A stretch of DNA of 64,000 bases from an uncultured Collinsella sp. (GTDB lineage: Bacteria; Actinomycetota; Coriobacteriia; Coriobacteriales; Coriobacteriaceae), in assembly GCA_900542275.1 (NCBI GenBank), contig UQMW01000007.1, forward strand, positions 7,215-71,214. Direction: 5' to 3'. A program made the translations under genes and the position numbers. The stretch's first letter is position 1. The number at the start of each line of letters is the position of its first letter. Shown piece after piece: positions 56,622-64,000 of this stretch. The notes under the pieces were generated by a model. That model searched no databases. It worked only from the letters and a program-made list of their open reading frames with translations, and had not been told where the DNA came from.

Positions 56622-57875
56622 ATGGCGCAGGAACACGATCTGTTTGATGACATTATCGAGATCAGCAAGGGTTTCGACTTTCTTAAAAACCCGCTTGGCG
56701 GTGTGACCGATGCGCTCGATCCGTCGGCGCCGCAGTGGAATCCTGCTGACTACAAGGAGCGTCCGCGCGGCAACACCATTCCGTGCTTGACCTGCAAAAA
56801 CGAAAAGAGTGGCTGCACCGCGTGCATGGACGTGTGCCCGGTCAACGCCATCGAGGTCGAGGAAGATGCCATCGAGATCCTCGATTCCTGTCGCAAGTGT
56901 GGCCTGTGCGCCGCTGCCTGTCCGACTGAGGCGATCATCTCGCCGCGCCTGGCGCCCAAAAACCTGTATGACGACATTGTCTCGGCGGCTACAAGTCACG
57001 AGACCGCCTACGTTACCTGCACGCGCGCCCTTAAGCGCATGCCGCGCGAGAACGAGGTCGTCGTTGCCTGCGTGGGCGATATTACAGCCGAGACCTGGTT
57101 CTCGGTGCTGGCCGACTATCCCAACGTGAGTGTGTATCTGCCGCTGGGCGTGTGCGATAAATGCCGCAACACCGGTGGCGAGGACATGCTGGGCGAGGCG
57201 ATTGCGAAGGCCGAGGAATGGGCTGGTACGGGTATGGGCCTGGAGGTCGACCCCAAGAGCCTCAAATGCCATAAGCGCCGCGAGTACGAGCGCAAGGAAT
57301 ACATGGAAAAGATCGCCCGTACCACGGGCCTGACCGTGACCAAACTCAATCCGGCGACGGCGGCACTGGCTTCGGTGACGCAGAAGCTCAAAGCCCATCG
57401 CCATCAGATCACCCAGCTGGAGCGCACGCTCAACACCATGTGCGGCACCACGACGACCAAGCGTCGCCGTTCGCTCACCCATGGGCGCCAGCTGGTGCTC
57501 TCGACGCTGCAAAACCACCCCGAGCTTGCCCAGAACATGCAGGTGAGCACGCCGGAGTGCGATTTTGACAAGTGCACGTCGTGCGGCGAGTGCGTTAACG
57601 CGTGTCCCACGTCCGCCTGCGATTTGGTGGGAAGCGGTCGCTTTGCACTGGAGTCCACGTATTGTTTGGGTTGCGGAGCCTGCGTCAAGGTTTGTCCCGA
57701 ACATGCGCTCAAGCTGGTCGAACACGATGCGTCCAATCTGGTCGTCGCCGATCCCGAGGCCGAGGAAAAGGCCGCCCAGAAGGCGAAGGCTCACGAGGAG
57801 GCCGAGAAGGTCAAGGCCGAGGCAAAGGCCAAGCTCGATAAGATGCTCGATCAGGTGGAAAAGCTCGCAGACTAG
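56622..57875 (+). CDS. Multi-cluster ferredoxin-type iron-sulfur protein
   Basis: A 417-residue cytosolic electron-transfer protein. The N-terminal module has CLTC...CTACMDVCPVNAI and CRKCGLCAAACPTEAI. The C-terminal module has CTSCGECVNACPTSAC and CLGCGACVKVCPEHAL. Each module fits two [4Fe-4S] clusters. The middle (about residues 125-300) is a distinct domain with CDKCRNTGGEDM. The C-terminus is a Lys/Glu/Ala-rich coiled-coil-like tail. Partner proteins are not apparent. Role in the fermentative redox chain beside the dehydrogenases is inference. ATG 56622 follows GGGAGGGG. Confidence 0.82.
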   Translation: MAQEHDLFDDIIEISKGFDFLKNPLGGVTDALDPSAPQWNPADYKERPRGNTIPCLTCKNEKSGCTACMDVCPVNAIEVEEDAIEILDSCRKCGLCAAACPTEAIISPRLAPKNLYDDIVSAATSHETAYVTCTRALKRMPRENEVVVACVGDITAETWFSVLADYPNVSVYLPLGVCDKCRNTGGEDMLGEAIAKAEEWAGTGMGLEVDPKSLKCHKRREYERKEYMEKIARTTGLTVTKLNPATAALASVTQKLKAHRHQITQLERTLNTMCGTTTTKRRRSLTHGRQLVLSTLQNHPELAQNMQVSTPECDFDKCTSCGECVNACPTSACDLVGSGRFALESTYCLGCGACVKVCPEHALKLVEHDASNLVVADPEAEEKAAQKAKAHEEAEKVKAEAKAKLDKMLDQVEKLAD

Positions 57876-57989
57876 TCAGCGACCCCTATCTCTGCTTCAT
57901 TTGCGCCGCCGTGGCGTCCGGGTTCGCCTGGATGCTGCGGCGGCGCTATACTTATGCAGTTTGAAGTACCTGTATCAAAAGGAGCTGTC

Positions 57990-59066
<1,077 letters not shown>

Positions 59067-59077
59067 GGACGACGCAT

Positions 59078-59461
59078 ATGTTTAAATATGGCAAAAAAGC
59101 TGGCTACATGGGTATTGCGTTGCTCGTACTTGCGGTGATTCCGCTGGTGGTTGCAGCGTGTGTTATCCCCAACATTGGTCCCGAGGTGGCAACGAAGTTT
59201 AACGCGGCCGGTGAGGTGACGCGCTGGGGCAAGAGCTACGAGCTGCTGGCACTGCCGGTGCTCAACCTGCTGCTGAGCGTGGCGACGTACTTTACGGCAG
59301 GACGTCAGGCTAAAAACAATGATGACTCCGCCGCCATGGCGCGCATCGTGTGCGAGCGCTACCTGCGAAACGGCTGCATCACGGGTGTGTTCCTCAACGT
59401 AATCAACGTCTACTTTATGTACTCGGCTATTACCGGAACAGGCTTTGGCTTTGGTTTCTAG
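59078..59461 (+). CDS. DUF1648-like small membrane protein
   Basis: A 127-residue membrane protein with three hydrophobic segments (GIALLVLAVIPLVVAACVI, LLALPVLNLLLSVATYF, and the C-terminal FLNVINVYFMYSAI). The FNAAGEVTRWGKSYE stretch between the first two is typical of DUF1648. Function unknown. Only 11 bases separate it from ychF, so it is probably co-transcribed. Confidence 0.72.
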   Translation: MFKYGKKAGYMGIALLVLAVIPLVVAACVIPNIGPEVATKFNAAGEVTRWGKSYELLALPVLNLLLSVATYFTAGRQAKNNDDSAAMARIVCERYLRNGCITGVFLNVINVYFMYSAITGTGFGFGF

Positions 59462-59470
59462 CCTGTCCTT

Positions 59471-59860
59471 TTAGGCAACGAGCCTGCACGCATATTCAAT
59501 GGCTGCTGCGAGGCCGCCGCTCGATCGTGGTTTAAAGACCATATCGGCGGCGGCCTCGTTTTCGTATCCGGAGCCGCGGAGGGCGAGTGCGATACCGGCT
59601 TCTAAAAGGAGCGGCAGGCCGCGTTGGCTGGTTGCGATTACGGCAGCCTGATTGAGCGAGCAGCTGTGCGCTTGGCATTGGATGGCAAGTTCGCCTTGCG
59701 CCGGGCAAGGGACCAGAACGGCGGCGACGCGACTTGATAGTAATGCAAATGCTGTGCGCTCATCGGGCGAAAGGCATTCGGCTTCAACGACGACGAGCTT
59801 GGGCGGTGCGCTGTTTGTGCGAAGCGTGGCTCGGTACATGCGGACCGAAGAACCCGACAT
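59471..59860 (-). CDS. Hypothetical protein divergent from XRE regulator
   Basis: A 129-residue protein of unknown function, with alternating hydrophobic strands and Ala-rich helices (KLVVVEAECLSPDERTAF, SSRVAAVLVPC, QAAVIATSQRGLPLLLEAGIALALRG), suggesting a small Rossmann-like alpha/beta fold. AGGAG supports ATG 59858-59860. It is divergent from the small XRE gene, and a palindrome lies between them. Whether this is a toxin-antitoxin pair or a self-regulating module cannot be decided. Confidence 0.6.
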   Translation of the reverse strand: MSGSSVRMYRATLRTNSAPPKLVVVEAECLSPDERTAFALLSSRVAAVLVPCPAQGELAIQCQAHSCSLNQAAVIATSQRGLPLLLEAGIALALRGSGYENEAAADMVFKPRSSGGLAAAIEYACRLVA

Positions 59861-59882
59861 AGAAAACTCCTGTGTATTCGGC

Positions 59883-59908
59883 AAAACGTAAACTATAGTT
59901 TACGTTTT
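59883..59908. promoter_or_regulatory. Perfect 26-base palindromic operator
   Basis: AAAACGTAAACTA joined to TAGTTTACGTTTT, symmetric at 59895/59896. It sits in the 76-base spacer between the two divergent starts. Probable binding site of the XRE protein, with ATAGTT/TATAG-like -10 elements inside it. Confidence 0.7.
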
Positions 59909-59936
59909 TGTTCAGCTCCATTTCAAACTCGGCTGC

Positions 59937-60155
59937 ATGGACGAACGTGCGAAACAGATTCTTGGCAGGCGGGTCGAAGAGACACGCAGGGACCTTGGTA
60001 TCTCCAAGGTTGATTTTTGTGTGGCGACAGGAATCAGCCGACCCTACCTCGACCGAATCGAAGATGGGACGGCAAATTTCACGCTCAAGGTTCTATTTAA
60101 GATCGCGCCCGCACTCGGCATGACGGTGTCAGAGCTTCTCGAGGGGATCGAATAG
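59937..60155 (+). CDS. Small XRE-family transcriptional regulator
   Basis: A 72-residue protein consisting almost entirely of a helix-turn-helix domain (RVEETRRDLGISKVDFCVATGISRPYLDRIEDG, then TLKVLFKIAPALGMTVSELLEG). It lacks a sensor domain and most resembles the C.AhdI/SinR-type single-domain regulators. The palindrome immediately upstream is its likely operator. Only a weak ribosome site is seen before ATG 59937, so a leader-less or weak start is possible. Confidence 0.85.
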   Translation: MDERAKQILGRRVEETRRDLGISKVDFCVATGISRPYLDRIEDGTANFTLKVLFKIAPALGMTVSELLEGIE

Positions 60156-60177
60156 GGGATACCCGTCGACAACTGAA

Positions 60178-61191
60178 TTACGCCATCGGGATGCGGTCGT
60201 GGTTGACTTGGCTGTAGAACAGGCGCTGAATCTCGGCCGCATCACGTGACTGGCCGAGTGCCCACATGGTTTTGGCCACGAGCGTCTCGGTGGTCATGTC
60301 GTCGCCGCGCAAAATGCCCGGATGATCGGCGTAGGCACGGCCGACCTCATAAACACCCAGGTCAAGGCCCTCTTCGGGGACCTGCGTGGTCATAACGACA
60401 GTGCGACCCGAATCGACCCAGCGGAAAATTGCCTCTTGGAACGACTCGCCCGACTCACCAAACTCGGGGATACCGCCAATGCCAAAGGTCTCCAGAATCA
60501 CAGCGTCGTAGCTATCGGCAAGAGCGTCCAGGATACCCGGGTTCACGCCGGGTGTCAGCTTAAGGACAAATACGCGCGGGTCGATGCTGTCGTAGAAGCG
60601 AACCGGGTTCTCGTCCTGGTGAGTGCCGTGGAGTCCGTTGCGAACGATGCGGTCGTTGCGGATATAGGCAATGGGCGGATAGTTGACGCTAATGAACGCG
60701 TTAAAGCTCATGGTGCGCTGCTTGCGGGCGCGCGTGCCGGCAATGGCTACGCCGCCAAAGACAATCGAGACGTCGTGCGAATGCTCGTCGAGCGCATAGA
60801 GCAGGCTCTGGTACAGGTTGAGCTTGGCGTCGGTAAAGGGATTGCCCATGGGCTTTTGCGAGCCGGTGAGTACGATGGGCTTGGGGCTGTCCTGAATCAG
60901 ATAGGAAAGCGCCGCCGCGGTGTAGCTCATGGTGTCGGTGCCGTGCAGAATCACGAAGCCGTCGTGGTCGGCATAACCCTCGACGATGACGTCGCGGATA
61001 CGCATCCAGTCGCTCGGACGCATATTGGTGCTGTCGATGTTCATGGGCTGCACGACGTCGAGCTCGCAGAGGCCCGAGATCTCGGGGACGCTCTGGGCGA
61101 GCTCCTCACCGGTCAGGGCGGGGGAGAGGCCGTTGCCGTCCTCGGTCGATGCGATGGTGCCGCCCGTGGCGATGAGAAGGATGCGCTTCAT
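60178..61191 (-). CDS. ansA: Type I L-asparaginase
   Basis: A 337-residue cytosolic L-asparaginase producing aspartate and ammonia. The nucleophile region is LLIATGGTIAST with Thr12, and the second catalytic segment HGTDTMSYTAAALSYL contains the Thr-Asp pair. NPFTDAKLNLYQSLLYA and GGVAIAGTRARK are further family segments. No signal peptide, which favours the type I (AnsA) form. Minus strand, with AGGAAT before the ATG at 61189-61191. Confidence 0.93.
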   Translation of the reverse strand: MKRILLIATGGTIASTEDGNGLSPALTGEELAQSVPEISGLCELDVVQPMNIDSTNMRPSDWMRIRDVIVEGYADHDGFVILHGTDTMSYTAAALSYLIQDSPKPIVLTGSQKPMGNPFTDAKLNLYQSLLYALDEHSHDVSIVFGGVAIAGTRARKQRTMSFNAFISVNYPPIAYIRNDRIVRNGLHGTHQDENPVRFYDSIDPRVFVLKLTPGVNPGILDALADSYDAVILETFGIGGIPEFGESGESFQEAIFRWVDSGRTVVMTTQVPEEGLDLGVYEVGRAYADHPGILRGDDMTTETLVAKTMWALGQSRDAAEIQRLFYSQVNHDRIPMA

Positions 61192-61457
61192 GCTGGTATT
61201 CCTATCGTATTTGCCGCCGCAGAGGCGGAGTCGTTCGGCAGTATTGTGGCACAGGGCGTCCAATGTTCAAACGTATTACATCATCTGTAACGTTTGGTAA
61301 CACTTCAATTGCCGTCAAATAGGCCCCGGTCGTGCGTTTGCCGTGCGCTGATGGCTGCGAGGGACGAGAAACCCCATATAACGTGTACACTATGGAAGCT
61401 GTTTTCGTTTATTCGCGCGGGTGGGCACAGGCTCCCCGCCAACAAGAGGGGGAAACC

Positions 61458-63056
61458 ATGGATCAAAAGGCTTCCGCAAAGGTCCTCGTACTCGACTTTG
61501 GTGCGCAGTACGGTCAGCTCATTGCCCGTCGCGTCCGCGACCTCAACGTGTATTCCGAGATCGTTCCCTGCGACATCTCGGCCGATGAGATTCGCGAAAT
61601 GAACGCCTCTGCGCTCATCCTCTCTGGCGGCCCGGCTTCTGTGTATGCCGAGGACGCTCCGTCCATCGATCCCGCCATCTTTGACCTGGGCCTTCCCGTT
61701 CTGGGCTTTTGCTACGGCCATCAGATCACGGCCGTGACGCTCGGCGGCAAGGTCGGTCACTCCGAGGTGGGCGAATACGGCCGCGCCACCATCACGCGTA
61801 CGGCCGGCGCCAAGCTCTTTAACTCCACGCCTATGGAGCAGACCGTGTGGATGAGCCACCGCGACGCCGTGTCCGAGGTGCCCGAGGGCTTTACCGTTAC
61901 CGCCAGCACCGACGTGTGCCCGGTTGCCGCCATGGAGTGCGTCGAGCGCAAGATCTTCACCACGCAGTTCCACCCCGAGGTCAAGCACTCCGAGTACGGT
62001 CAGCAGCTGCTGAGCAACTTTCTGTTTGAGATCTGCGGCCTGGAGCCCAACTGGAGCATGGATAACCTGGTCGAGACCATGACAGCCGAGTTCCGCGAGA
62101 AGGTCGGCGACGACCGCGTGATTCTGGCCCTGTCCGGCGGCGTCGACTCCTCCGTCGTGGCTGCGCTGGGCGCTCGCGCCGTGGGCAAGCAGATGACCTG
62201 CGTGTTCATCAACCACGGCCTGCTGCGCAAGGGCGAGCCCGAGCAGGTGGAGGAGGTCTTCACCAAGCAGTTTGACGTCGACTTTATCCACGTCCACGCC
62301 GAGGACCGTTATGCCGAGCTTCTGGCCGGCGTGACCGAGCCCGAGGAGAAGCGCCGCATCATCGGTACGCAGTTCTGGAAAGAGTTCTTCGCCGTGGCGC
62401 AGCAGCTCGAGACCGATGGCAAGCCGGTCAAGTACTTGGCTCAGGGCACCATCTACCCCGACATCATTGAGTCCGGCGCTCGCAAGACGGGCGGCAAGAC
62501 GGCTACCATCAAGAGCCATCACAATCTGATCCCGTTCCCCGAGGGCGTGCACTTCGACCTTATTGAGCCGCTCGACCACTTCTTTAAGGACGAGGTCCGC
62601 GCGCTTGGTCTGGCGCTCGGTCTGCCGGGTCATATCGTGTTCCGCCAGCCTTTCCCGGGCCCGGGTCTGGCCATCCGCATCATCGGTGCGGTCGACAAGG
62701 AGAAGCTCGAGATCCTCAAGAATGCCGACGCCATCGTGCGCGAGGAGCTCGACGCCTATAACCAGCGTCTGTTTGAGCAGACCGGCGAGCGCAACTCCGA
62801 GCATAGCTGCTGGCAGTATTTCGCCGTCCTGCCCGACATTAAGTCCGTCGGCGTTATGGGCGACGAGCGCACCTACCAGCGCCCAATTATCCTGCGTGCC
62901 GTCGAGTCCAGCGATGCCATGACCGCCGACTGGGCCAAGCTGCCCTACGACGTCCTGGCCCGCATCTCCGGCCGCATCGTGGCCGAGGTTCCCGGCGCCA
63001 ACCGCGTGTGCTACGACATCACGTCCAAGCCGCCCGCGACGATTGAGTGGGAATAG
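61458..63056 (+). CDS. guaA: GMP synthase (glutamine-hydrolysing) GuaA
   Basis: A 532-residue enzyme converting XMP to GMP. The N-terminal class I glutamine amidotransferase has Cys85 (GFCYGHQ) and TTQFHPEVKHSE. The ATP-pyrophosphatase has the P-loop SGGVDSS, followed by the dimerisation domain with RQPFPGPGLAIR and the conserved IEWE end. A GAGGGGGAAA site supports ATG 61458. No purine riboswitch was recognised upstream. In many genomes guaA 3' ends are integration sites, and the downstream gene differs in character. Confidence 0.96.
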   Translation: MDQKASAKVLVLDFGAQYGQLIARRVRDLNVYSEIVPCDISADEIREMNASALILSGGPASVYAEDAPSIDPAIFDLGLPVLGFCYGHQITAVTLGGKVGHSEVGEYGRATITRTAGAKLFNSTPMEQTVWMSHRDAVSEVPEGFTVTASTDVCPVAAMECVERKIFTTQFHPEVKHSEYGQQLLSNFLFEICGLEPNWSMDNLVETMTAEFREKVGDDRVILALSGGVDSSVVAALGARAVGKQMTCVFINHGLLRKGEPEQVEEVFTKQFDVDFIHVHAEDRYAELLAGVTEPEEKRRIIGTQFWKEFFAVAQQLETDGKPVKYLAQGTIYPDIIESGARKTGGKTATIKSHHNLIPFPEGVHFDLIEPLDHFFKDEVRALGLALGLPGHIVFRQPFPGPGLAIRIIGAVDKEKLEILKNADAIVREELDAYNQRLFEQTGERNSEHSCWQYFAVLPDIKSVGVMGDERTYQRPIILRAVESSDAMTADWAKLPYDVLARISGRIVAEVPGANRVCYDITSKPPATIEWE

Positions 63057-63090
63057 AACATACGTTCGATAAAATAATATAGTATCAGAT

Positions 63091-63124
63091 AGCGGGCACG
63101 GTTTCAATTGAATCCGTGCCCGCT
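63091..63124 (+). terminator. Terminator-like hairpin after guaA
   Basis: AGCGGGCACGG (63091-63101) pairs perfectly with CCGTGCCCGCT (63114-63124). No T run follows, so it is a stem-loop of uncertain strength. Confidence 0.6.
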
Positions 63125-63210
63125 GCTGTATGCGTGTCCTTGCACGCCCAATATGCGCCGTAAAAGCCGTCTTCTTCGACGTCAAAGTGAATGCGCTTCG
63201 TTTTCGCCTC

Positions 63211-64000
63211 TCAAAATCTTATTTTCACGATTTGCATTTTCATCCCGTTGTCACCGACCCTTGCGAGAAACCGGAAAAAGCAGCTGACAGAAGAGTCTCT
63301 CAAATCGTTGTAGCCCAGCATATAGCCGCGACTTGTGACCTGCAGACGGCTGTCCCACGTGCCGATTTCCTTGGCGGCATCCGAAACCGCAAAATATGCC
63401 CCCACATCCTTGATTTTTGCAGTCTTAAGCCATGTTTTTGCGATCATCTTTACCGCCGTCCGATTGGCAGCATCAAAGACCAGCACACTGCCGGGGAAAG
63501 CGTCCGCCATCCCCCGCACCAGTTCCCGGACCTGCTGGGTCAGAAAGTAATAGAACACCCCGGAGGCAAAGAACACCGCCCCGCGGGAGGCATCGATTTT
63601 GCTAAACCATGCGGTGTCTTTCAGGTCGCAGGGGATATTTTGTTCTCGATCCCCGGCGGGCAGTAGCTGCTGCCGCAAGGCAATCACATCCGGGAAGTCC
63701 AGATTGTAGATCTTGCATCTACCGTTGTCGCAGGTTCTGCCGGTGTTGTCCAGCCCGCAGCCCAGATTGACCACCGCCGCATTGGGGTGGCCTTTCAGGT
63801 AATCCCGCACCTCGAAAGCAAGATCACTCTGCCGTGTGGCCACCTCCAGCGCACCAAAGCGCTGTATCAGGCTGCGGGAGTTTTTCTCTGCCTCTGAAAA
63901 GTCGTAGTCGATCTGGTCGAGCAGACGAACCGCTGTTTCATCCCTGTAAAGGTTCGGGTACAGCTCCGTACACAGCTTCCGGGAATACAGCGGGAGGATC
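63211..64000 (-). CDS. LCM/PPM1-like SAM-dependent methyltransferase, 5' end beyond window
   Basis: The minus-strand frame stays open from 63211 to the window edge, giving 263 codons including the stop: ILPLYSRKL near the edge, FGALEVATRQ, AVVNLGCGLDNTGRT with the SAM-binding glycines, IYNLDFPDV, ASGVFYYFL, then FDAANRTAVK and a KIRF end. This is the leucine-carboxyl-methyltransferase-like group common in gut Firmicutes. GTG at 63843 is not a credible start because conserved sequence continues upstream. Codon use is less G/C-biased than in guaA, compatible with acquisition. The acceptor is unknown. Confidence 0.78.
   Translation of the reverse strand, partial: ILPLYSRKLCTELYPNLYRDETAVRLLDQIDYDFSEAEKNSRSLIQRFGALEVATRQSDLAFEVRDYLKGHPNAAVVNLGCGLDNTGRTCDNGRCKIYNLDFPDVIALRQQLLPAGDREQNIPCDLKDTAWFSKIDASRGAVFFASGVFYYFLTQQVRELVRGMADAFPGSVLVFDAANRTAVKMIAKTWLKTAKIKDVGAYFAVSDAAKEIGTWDSRLQVTSRGYMLGYNDLRDSSVSCFFRFLARVGDNGMKMQIVKIRF

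Noticed and set aside
61192..61457. Purine riboswitch before guaA
   Set aside because: The conserved core and three-way junction could not be found in the leader.
61305..63185. A long open frame on the minus strand opposite guaA
   Set aside because: It is the mirror of a high-GC coding gene, has no ribosome site or domain, and guaA on the plus strand is unambiguous.

Overview
The window looks like chromosome from a Coriobacteriia gut actinobacterium, most likely Collinsella (Collinsella aerofaciens-like). The support is high-GC coding DNA with strong GC bias at third codon positions, AGGAGG-type ribosome sites, a gatCAB operon joined by one-base overlaps, a tmRNA with an ALAA-ending tag, a MurT/GatD lipid II amidation gene, a class C sortase pilus locus and several iron-dependent alcohol/glycerol dehydrogenases. 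The genus is inferred from gene content, not from a marker match.

Layout. 1-6.5 kb: a Vsr/DUF559-like nuclease gene between two copies of a hairpin repeat, moaA with a moaC-mobB fusion (molybdenum cofactor), an MFS exporter and a HAD phosphatase. 6.5-15.6 kb: a sortase-assembled pilus locus (giant beta-helix adhesin, minor pilin, backbone pilin, class C sortase) preceded by an AT-rich stretch. 15.8-19.4 kb: gatCAB. 19.6-27.9 kb: an AraC regulator divergent from an ABC half-transporter pair whose second gene is frameshifted, then a small membrane protein with a P1B-type metal ATPase, a PIN-domain gene and an unknown gene. 28-29 kb: tmRNA followed by a repeat-rich spacer. 29-34 kb: patatin lipase, rplM-rpsI, glmM, a PTS glucose-type EIIA domain and nagB. 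34.5-37.5 kb: a giant STAND/SARP-type regulator. 37.5-45 kb, minus strand: yhbY, a methyltransferase, UPF0210, and a metF / MetH-activation / metH operon. 45-47.5 kb: type III glutamine synthetase. 47.5-52.4 kb: tRNA-Glu, a repeat cluster, a fused murT-gatD gene and two TPR-like genes. 52.8-57.9 kb: three iron-ADH superfamily dehydrogenases and a multi-cluster ferredoxin protein. 58-64 kb: ychF, a DUF1648 protein, a small divergent XRE module, L-asparaginase, guaA and a truncated methyltransferase that runs off the window end.

How the genes work together. Amino-sugar and envelope functions cluster (glmM, nagB, EIIA, murT-gatD, the pilus genes). One-carbon/methionine metabolism forms one operon in which the cobalamin-dependent synthase and its reactivation domain are separate proteins. 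Nitrogen metabolism is represented by glnA, guaA, gatCAB and asparaginase.

The most unusual content is non-coding. There are at least four dispersed structured-repeat families: a 61-65 bp hairpin (family A), hairpins with a GGGGACAGGCACC-type loop (family B), two copies of a nested long hairpin lying in sense orientation just after gatB and after the UPF0210 gene, whose stems differ in sequence but keep pairing, and a paired 15-bp arm element near 47.9 kb. Inverted copies of T-arm sequence lie downstream of both the tmRNA and tRNA-Glu. No CRISPR array, replication origin, rRNA operon or complete insertion sequence is visible.
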